20,529 nt of DNA from Firmicutes bacterium UBA3936 (lineage in GTDB: Bacteria > Bacillota > Dethiobacteria > Dethiobacterales > Dethiobacteraceae), in the NCBI GenBank assembly GCA_002385745.1, contig DGEC01000020.1, forward strand, positions 2,054 through 22,582. Reading direction: 5' to 3'. Positions within the stretch are counted from its first letter, which is position 1, and every line of letters begins with the position of its first letter. The position numbers were made by a program, and so were the translations under genes. Below, piece by piece: positions 15,717-20,529 of this stretch. Under the pieces are notes generated by a model. The model ran no database searches, was not told the DNA's origin, and saw nothing but the letters and a program-made list of their open reading frames with translations.

Positions 15717-15870
15717 TTTTTTCAGGCAGGTCTCCTGGCTCAGATTCATCGGCAAGCACACCTTCCCGGCTTAACCAGTGGCTTTCGTGCCGCCTCCCCA
15801 TTACAGTGGCGGGTCCGCCCGGGATTTGCACCCGGTTCCCTATTCTCCCCTCCGCGGGGCACCTGAAAAA
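15717..15870 (-). ncRNA. cobalamin riboswitch
   Basis: The minus strand has the full cobalamin aptamer: P1 arms TTTTTCAGG and CCTGAAAAA, the conserved CGGACCCGCCACTGTAA stretch, GAAAGCCACTGG (B12 box), GGGAAGG and GAATCTGAGCCAGGAGACC. The J6/3 and B12-box sequences are of the adenosylcobalamin type. It lies upstream of cblT and cblS with a terminator hairpin after it, so high cobalamin should switch the salvage pair off. Confidence 0.95.
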
Positions 15871-15882
15871 CAGCTATTAATT

Positions 15883-15911
15883 TTTATACTTTTACTGCCA
15901 GTAAAATTCTA
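15883..15911 (-). promoter_or_regulatory. possible promoter of the riboswitch-cblTS operon, overlapping a palindrome
   Basis: On the minus strand TATAAA (15888-15883) lies 17 bases from TAGAAT, a weak -35. Within the spacer is the palindrome TTTTACTGGCAGTAAAA (15890-15906), which could be an operator. Transcription would start just before the aptamer, as expected. Confidence 0.35.
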
Positions 15912-15983
15912 TATGAACTAAAATAATCCTTTTTTTTCGCCTTTAATTCAATTCTGCGCGGTAATCAGGGCAGGTTTTGAACA

Positions 15984-16790
15984 TTACCCGAGCAGGAGCA
16001 GGCTGACTCCCATGATAATCATTCCGGCAACAGTACCATAGATGGCTACATGTTCTTCGCCGTATTCCCTTGCCGTGGGCAAAAGTTCGTCAAGCGAGAT
16101 AAAAACCATAATGCCCGCAACCATGGCAAAGAGAGTCCCGAAAATAACATCATTGACGGTATGCAGTAAAAACAGGTAGCCAAATACCGCACCCAAGGGC
16201 TCGGCAAGACCGGACAAAAAGGAAAGAAAAAAGGCTTTTTTCCGGTCGCCGGTGGCAAAATATACCGGCACGGAAACGGCAATTCCTTCCGGAATATTAT
16301 GTATGGCAATGGCGATGGCTATGGCAACGCCAAGCGCAGGCTGGCGGACTGCAGAGACAAATGCGGCCAGGCCTTCCGGGAAGTTGTGAATGGCTATTGC
16401 CAGTGCCGAAAAAATACCGACACGCATCATTTGGCGGCTTTGGGGTGTTTTTTGGTGGAGTTCTTCCACCTTTTTAATGACATGAGGGTTATCCCCGGCA
16501 GGCACCAGGCGGTCGATCAGGGCAATGACAAGAATTCCGGCAAAAAAGGCACCCAGCGCCGCCCAGGAGCCGCCGGTTTTCCCTAAAGCCAAGACAAGCG
16601 AATCCTGGGCCTGGGGGAAGATTTCCATAAAAGAAACATAAAGCATTACCCCTGCAGAAAGGCCCAGTGCTGCCGATAAAAAACGAGTATTGGTGCTGCG
16701 GGTAAAAAAGGCCAGTAAACTGCCAATCCCCGTTGCCAAGCCGGCCAGCAAGGTAAGTCCGAAGGCAAAAAGAACAGAAGAAGTATCCAT
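15984..16790 (-). CDS. zupT: ZIP family divalent metal transporter (ZupT-like)
   Basis: The 268-residue inner-membrane protein has about eight hydrophobic helices and the two signature metal-site motifs of the ZIP family: HNFPEG at 135-140 and HNIPEG at 164-169. The conserved LSGLAEPLGAVFGY and the C-terminal FISLDELLP (with a further acidic metal ligand) are also present. ZupT imports zinc and other divalent metals into the cytoplasm. A histidine-bearing loop (NPHVIKKVEELHQKTPQ) lies between the third and fourth helices. The ATG at 16790 follows GGAGG by six bases. It lies between the ene-reductase gene (upstream) and the cobalamin riboswitch (downstream). Cobalt uptake would fit the neighbouring B12 genes, but this is inference. 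Confidence 0.9.
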   Translation of the reverse strand: MDTSSVLFAFGLTLLAGLATGIGSLLAFFTRSTNTRFLSAALGLSAGVMLYVSFMEIFPQAQDSLVLALGKTGGSWAALGAFFAGILVIALIDRLVPAGDNPHVIKKVEELHQKTPQSRQMMRVGIFSALAIAIHNFPEGLAAFVSAVRQPALGVAIAIAIAIHNIPEGIAVSVPVYFATGDRKKAFFLSFLSGLAEPLGAVFGYLFLLHTVNDVIFGTLFAMVAGIMVFISLDELLPTAREYGEEHVAIYGTVAGMIIMGVSLLLLG

Positions 16791-16845
16791 TGCTATCCTC
16801 CAATCACAATTTACCCTGCTTTCGTGCAGTTCTTCTGCAAAAGAC

Positions 16846-16885
16846 TCCTCCTTTTAGCCGCTCACGGGAACGGCTAAAAGGAGGA
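16846..16885. repeat. 15-bp inverted repeat containing AAAAGGAGGA
   Basis: TCCTCCTTTTAGCCG (16846-16860) pairs perfectly with 16871-16885 around a 10-base loop. It lies between the ene-reductase stop and the zupT start. No clear T-tract follows on the minus strand, so it is a poor classical terminator. One arm resembles the anti-Shine-Dalgarno sequence and is complementary to the GGAGGA ahead of zupT. Confidence 0.6.
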
Positions 16886-16909
16886 ATTGCTTTTTGCGCC
16901 GGTTGGCTT

Positions 16910-18916
16910 TTAGATATGCAGCGCCGCCTGGAAGGCGCCGTTGACTGCGGCGGTAATATTGCCGCCGACTCTCTTGGCGTCTCCGACAATAAAGCACTCT
17001 GTTTCCGGCGCGCAGTGGCGCATCCGGTCAATGAGCTCCCGGTTAATGCGCATGCCCATGGCAAGCAGCACGGTATCCGCCTCAATTTCAAACAACTTGC
17101 CGTCCGGACCTTTGGCAATAATGCCGTTATCCGTAACTTCAACCAGAGTTGTCCCGTATTGCGCGGTAATCCCCATATCCGCAAGCAGCTTGGGTATCGG
17201 GCTGAAGAGGAAAGGCGGGTTGGGCATCATATCAATAATTGCCGCGATTTCCTTGCCTTCGCTGGCAAAATCATGGGCGGCTTCCAGGCCGACTTCGCCG
17301 GCGCCGACAACAACGACCTTTTGACCGACTTTGTCGCGGAATTTTGTTTGCGCGTCGGCGGCCCACATAACATGAGGCTTGTCAATGCCGGGAATGTTTT
17401 CGGGAACATAGGGTTCGGCGCCAATAGCAATGATAATGGCGTCATAGCCCTCCAGCTCAAGCATCTCCGGAGTTGCTTCGGTGTTGAGCAGGACTTTTGC
17501 CTTGCCGGCCTTGATGACCTTTTGCGCCTGGACATTCAGCCACTTCAGGTAGTCCTTCATGTCAATTTTAATGGCAGGCGCCGCCGCAGCGTTGATCAGC
17601 CCGGCGAGGCGGTCGGTTTTTTCGTAAAGTGTTACGTCATGTCCGCGCTCAATAAGCGTATGCATTGCCGTAAGCCCTGCCGGGCCGCCGCCGACAACGG
17701 CAACTTTTTTCTTTTCCCTGGCGACGGGAACCTGACCGTCGCGCAGGTAGCTTGTCATGCCGGAAATGGGGTTGACGGCACAGTTGATAACTCTCGGCAT
17801 GCCGAGCCGCTTGGCGCACTCATCGCAGCGCAGGCAGGGGCGGATGTCTTCAGGGCGATTGGCTGCCGCTTTCCTCGGCAAATCAGGATCGGCCATGAGC
17901 GGACGGCACATGGCTATGAAATCGCAGAAGCCTTTGGCAAGGTATTCTTCCGCCAGGTCTACGTTCATAATGGAACCGACGGCCGTCAGGATAATGTCCC
18001 CGTGGAAGTAGTCCTTAATTTTTTCTGTCCAGTGCACATTGTAACCGCGCGGCATTGTGTAATCCTGGAGCCAGTAGCGCATGTATTTCATCAGGCCTTC
18101 GGAGTGCAGCCCGGCTGAAATGTTGAACATATCAACGCCGTGCTCTTTCAGGATTTTCATCAGCTTCAGCGTTTCTTCAAAGCGCATGCCGTCTTCAATA
18201 ATTTCATCTGCAGAAATGCGGTAGTCGATAACAAAGTTTTCTCCGCATAACTCGCGCACCTTCTCGACAACCTCAATTGCAAAACGCGCCCGGTTCTCCA
18301 GGGAGCCGCCGTACTTGTCCGTACGCTTGTTGTAATGGGGAGATGTAAACTGGGAAATCAGGTTGCCGTGGCCGCCGTGGATAAGCGCAATATCCATGCC
18401 GGCTCTCTGCATGCGCTTGCAGGCCATGGCGTATTTCATAACAGTCTCATCGATTTTTTTCTGGTCCATTTCAATGGGGATGTAAGGTTCCCGGCCTTCC
18501 ATGGCGGCGCGCATTTTTTCACTGTCGCCGGGAATGGGGCTGGAGGAATACGGCAGGTGGCCAACTGCTTCAAATGTTGTGTCTTTGCCGTTATGGTTGA
18601 CTTCGAGTGAAGCGTGGCAGTCATACTCCTTCGCCATTTCCGCAAACCAGGACAGCGGCAGGACACAGACATCCTTGCTTAAGTCCAGCTGGCGTTCTTC
18701 ATCTTTGCATTCCGTGATGTCAATGGAGGAGTTGCCCACATAGAGGATGGACGCACCGCCGCGGGCAAACATGCGGAACCAGTCAACAAACTGGGGTGTT
18801 ACCAGCCCCTCAGGACTTGCGTGGTTCGGGGAAGGCGGTGCCAGAATAATGCGGTTCTTGAATTCTACACCGCGAATACGGATTGGGGAGAAGAGTCTTG
18901 TGTACTTGGATCGCAT
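16910..18916 (-). CDS. FMN/FAD/4Fe-4S ene-reductase (2,4-dienoyl-CoA reductase / BaiH type)
   Basis: The 668-residue protein has two parts. Residues 1-370 are an old-yellow-enzyme TIM barrel binding FMN (LFSPIRIRGVEFKNRI, HGGHGNLISQFTSPHYNKRTDKYGGS with the active-site region at 180-205). Four cysteines for a 4Fe-4S cluster follow at C361, C364, C367 and C379; the second-to-third spacing is one residue shorter than in E. coli FadH. Residues from 400 on form a pyridine-nucleotide/FAD module (VAVVGGGPAGL at 406-415, VVVVGAGEVGLE near 534-545, CFIVGDAKRVGG at the end). Such enzymes reduce activated C=C bonds in dienoyl-CoAs, enoates, bile acids or xenobiotics; the substrate here is unknown. The start is ATG 18916 after AAAGGAG with eight bases of spacing. 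The open frame extends 29 codons further upstream, but there is no site for it. It appears monocistronic. Confidence 0.88.
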   Translation of the reverse strand: MRSKYTRLFSPIRIRGVEFKNRIILAPPSPNHASPEGLVTPQFVDWFRMFARGGASILYVGNSSIDITECKDEERQLDLSKDVCVLPLSWFAEMAKEYDCHASLEVNHNGKDTTFEAVGHLPYSSSPIPGDSEKMRAAMEGREPYIPIEMDQKKIDETVMKYAMACKRMQRAGMDIALIHGGHGNLISQFTSPHYNKRTDKYGGSLENRARFAIEVVEKVRELCGENFVIDYRISADEIIEDGMRFEETLKLMKILKEHGVDMFNISAGLHSEGLMKYMRYWLQDYTMPRGYNVHWTEKIKDYFHGDIILTAVGSIMNVDLAEEYLAKGFCDFIAMCRPLMADPDLPRKAAANRPEDIRPCLRCDECAKRLGMPRVINCAVNPISGMTSYLRDGQVPVAREKKKVAVVGGGPAGLTAMHTLIERGHDVTLYEKTDRLAGLINAAAAPAIKIDMKDYLKWLNVQAQKVIKAGKAKVLLNTEATPEMLELEGYDAIIIAIGAEPYVPENIPGIDKPHVMWAADAQTKFRDKVGQKVVVVGAGEVGLEAAHDFASEGKEIAAIIDMMPNPPFLFSPIPKLLADMGITAQYGTTLVEVTDNGIIAKGPDGKLFEIEADTVLLAMGMRINRELIDRMRHCAPETECFIVGDAKRVGGNITAAVNGAFQAALHI

Positions 18917-19140
18917 CAATAAATCTCCTTTCAAAAATAAATTAAACATTAATCGGATCACCGGGCTTTGTCTGCGGCTCTTTACATTACTGCAAAAAAA
19001 CAAAAAAAGGGCAACTACGGGCAGGGAATATTAAAAATACCTTAGTGAAATCATATCGTACTGCATGGCAGTTGACAAGCATAAATTCCCCTTCCGCCCA
19101 AACCCCGCCCCCGCCGGGATACAAGGAGCGCCGGAAAACA
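18917..19140. other. intergenic region, nothing recognised
   Basis: About 220 bases lie between the ene-reductase start and the terminator of the next gene. They should hold the ene-reductase promoter, but no convincing -35/-10 pair on the minus strand was found. No ORF with a ribosome-binding site or RNA gene was seen. Confidence 0.4.
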
Positions 19141-19144
19141 AAAA

Positions 19145-19168
19145 AAGGCCTGCTCAAAAGCAAGCCTT
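19145..19168 (-). terminator. intrinsic terminator of the Gmad2/PrcB protein gene
   Basis: On the minus strand AAGGCTTGCT and AGCAGGCCTT form a 10-base stem with one mismatch and a four-base loop, followed by TTTTTTT. It starts 15 bases after the stop codon. Confidence 0.8.
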
Positions 19169-19182
19169 CTTTTATTATTGTT

Positions 19183-20430
19183 TTATTTTACGGCTGCCAG
19201 CGGGATTTCAACCGTAAAGAGCGGCGAGCCGTCTTTGGCGTTTAGGCTGTAGAGCCGTAAAACAAGCCGCTGCCCGTCCAAGCCGGCCGGAAGTACTATT
19301 TCCTCCTCAAAGAAACCCCAGTCCCCCATGGCGGCTGTTGTAAAGCCTTGCGCAACAACACTGCCCTCCCCGGTCAACAGTTCGTAGCTGACAGTGCCTT
19401 CAAAGACACTGGCGATGCCGGTCAGGCTGACCTTACCGCTGACGCTGTCGCCGGGTGCGGGGGTAAATACCTTTATCCATTCCGATTCAGCGGCAATGGG
19501 CATCTCCAGCGCATCCAGGCCTGCAAGCCTCATAAAGTGCCTGCCGGGATCATCTACATCTACAAAATGCAAGGGCAGATCTTTTTCTTCAACAATCACC
19601 AAATCAAAGGGATAGGTAAGAGCTGCTATGACAATATCATCCCTGCCGGGCGCAGTCATTTTAACCCTCGCTTCAAGCCTGCCCTCTTTTTCGACTGCCT
19701 CAGTAATCTCCACGTCGTAGCCGCCTGTAGGTTTCTCCCCTGCGGTGACTAAAACAAACCTGAAGCCGTTATAGTGTTTTTCCTGCGCGGACGCAATCCG
19801 CCGGGAGCATTCGACCCAGTCCTTAATTTCTGCTGGCAGCTTTGCAAAGTCGGGCCTGTAGATTCCCTTTGCAAAACTGATTCCTTCGGCAAATTCGTCT
19901 TTTTCATCGTTTATGCCGGATATATACCAGCAGCCGTCCTGTTTGGTCAGGGCAAGAACATCTTTGCTTGTAAATTGACTGCCCGTAGAATCGGTGCAGG
20001 TAAATTCCACTTCAAAGTGCGCTGTCTTTGTGCCGATTTTTTTGGCAATAATTTGATAGTCCTTCACCCAGGGGCTTGATGTTCCGGTGGTCCAGCCGCC
20101 GGCGGAAAGTTCTTTATGCATCTTGGCTTTCAAGCCGGAAGTCAGCATGGCATACTGCAGGGCACCGTTTCTTGCTTTTACGCCCTCGACCCATCTCTTT
20201 ACGGCTGTCGTGGCGTCTTGCGCCGCAAGGGCCTCTTCCAGTTTGGAAATTTGCTGCTTTAAGGATTTGATCTCCTGTTCAGTCTCCGGCAGCGGTTCCT
20301 TTTGCCGCAGGTCAAAATCAACAGGCTGAAATAACCCGCCCTGGGCGGCGGCTATAGCTCCCGCCGCTAAAACAAATATCACACATATGGAGACAATTAT
20401 GCTTTTCAAAAGTTTAGCTTTCAGCATCAT
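19183..20430 (-). CDS. membrane-anchored protein with PrcB-like and Gmad2 domains
   Basis: ATG 20430 is preferred because GGAGGAGGG lies just upstream; the 10-codon longer frame from 20460 has no site. The 415-residue product starts with a signal anchor (about residues 5-30, KSIIVSICVIFVLAAGAIAAA), so the rest lies outside the membrane. A short coiled coil (EQEIKSLKQQISKLEEALAAQ, about 50-70) is followed by an NTF2/DUF4829-like region (about 72-180), a PrcB C-terminal-like domain (about 210-300, VLVTAGEKPTGGYDVEI and TYPFDLVIVEEKDLPLHFV), and a C-terminal Gmad2 immunoglobulin-like domain (about 310-410, WIKVFTPAPGDSVSGKVSLTGIA). Gmad2 domains occur in spore germination and envelope proteins, and PrcB-like domains in protease-associated proteins (family knowledge). 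The combination suggests an envelope or spore-membrane adaptor. It has its own terminator. The exact role is unknown. Confidence 0.8.
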   Translation of the reverse strand: MMLKAKLLKSIIVSICVIFVLAAGAIAAAQGGLFQPVDFDLRQKEPLPETEQEIKSLKQQISKLEEALAAQDATTAVKRWVEGVKARNGALQYAMLTSGLKAKMHKELSAGGWTTGTSSPWVKDYQIIAKKIGTKTAHFEVEFTCTDSTGSQFTSKDVLALTKQDGCWYISGINDEKDEFAEGISFAKGIYRPDFAKLPAEIKDWVECSRRIASAQEKHYNGFRFVLVTAGEKPTGGYDVEITEAVEKEGRLEARVKMTAPGRDDIVIAALTYPFDLVIVEEKDLPLHFVDVDDPGRHFMRLAGLDALEMPIAAESEWIKVFTPAPGDSVSGKVSLTGIASVFEGTVSYELLTGEGSVVAQGFTTAAMGDWGFFEEEIVLPAGLDGQRLVLRLYSLNAKDGSPLFTVEIPLAAVK

Positions 20431-20529
20431 TTCATCCCTCCTCCGCTCTTTTAGACGCAAAGGGCCGGTTTTATGTTCCGGTCAAAAAGTCGGCAGGCCG
20501 GCCGTTTAAGTTAGTGTAAAATTACTTTA

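Noticed and set aside
16790..18118. 442-codon open frame on the plus strand
   Set aside because: It lies wholly opposite the ene-reductase and the inverted repeat. Its composition is Arg/His/Asn-rich and shows no family-like motif, so it is an antisense shadow of a strongly biased gene.
1..20529. CRISPR arrays, insertion sequences, tRNA or rRNA genes, phage genes
   Set aside because: No regularly spaced repeats, transposase or integrase motifs, tRNA-like cloverleafs or rRNA segments were recognised on either strand by reading; a covariance-model or repeat search was not possible.

Overview
The window looks like chromosomal DNA of an anaerobic, spore-forming Firmicute (Clostridia, perhaps Peptococcaceae or a relative). 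This rests on gene content and signals: strong AGGAGG ribosome-binding sites, a Gmad2/PrcB-type envelope protein, an apparent cysteine-rich spore-type protein, a split transketolase, a cobalamin-riboswitch-controlled alpha-ribazole salvage pair, and a clostridial FMN/FAD/4Fe-4S ene-reductase. Base composition is moderate and intergenic regions are AT-rich. No species can be named from the sequence alone.

Layout. (1) Positions 1-4612, minus strand: a large glycoside hydrolase family 2 gene with two discoidin domains, broken by a frameshift and by a TAG at the predicted nucleophile codon. It is followed by a D-lyxose/D-mannose isomerase and the possible first codons of another gene. (2) 5113-5415, plus strand: a 100-residue internally duplicated beta-rich protein with its own promoter and a shared bidirectional terminator. 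(3) 5538-7990, minus strand: a family 4 glycosyltransferase and, upstream, a probable beta-propeller/coiled-coil protein. Each needs a -1 shift at a homopolymer run. Divergent from them is a cysteine-rich protein (about 8168-8825) whose start and frame are also irregular. (4) 8982-11536, minus strand: an ABC-2 permease lacking its N terminus, abutting a frameshifted GH39 beta-xylosidase-like gene. (5) 11810-12319, plus strand: a small lipoprotein with a good promoter and a 21-bp perfect terminator hairpin. (6) 12479-14289: two-subunit transketolase operon with a clear promoter. (7) 14390-15870: cobalamin riboswitch, terminator, then cblT and cblS. (8) 15984-16790: ZIP-family metal transporter. 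(9) 16910-18916: ene-reductase of the 2,4-dienoyl-CoA reductase type. (10) 19183-20430: anchored PrcB/Gmad2 protein.

The genes form several small functional units. The sugar genes (GH2, lyxose/mannose isomerase, GH39, transketolase) fit oligosaccharide breakdown feeding the pentose phosphate pathway. CblT/CblS would import and phosphorylate alpha-ribazole for cobamide assembly under B12 feedback. The propeller/coiled-coil protein, glycosyltransferase and cysteine-rich protein share a divergent intergenic region with sporulation-like promoter matches and may be a spore-surface module; this is inference.

The most notable pattern is that every broken reading frame lies between about 1.9 and 10.8 kb, while all genes beyond 11.8 kb are intact. 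Either this is a decaying accessory region or the sequence has local base-calling errors. Two of the frame breaks share the identical 9-base context CGCCGGGGT, and two others sit on canonical -1 slippery heptamers, so error, decay and programmed frameshifting must be separated before the genes are interpreted.
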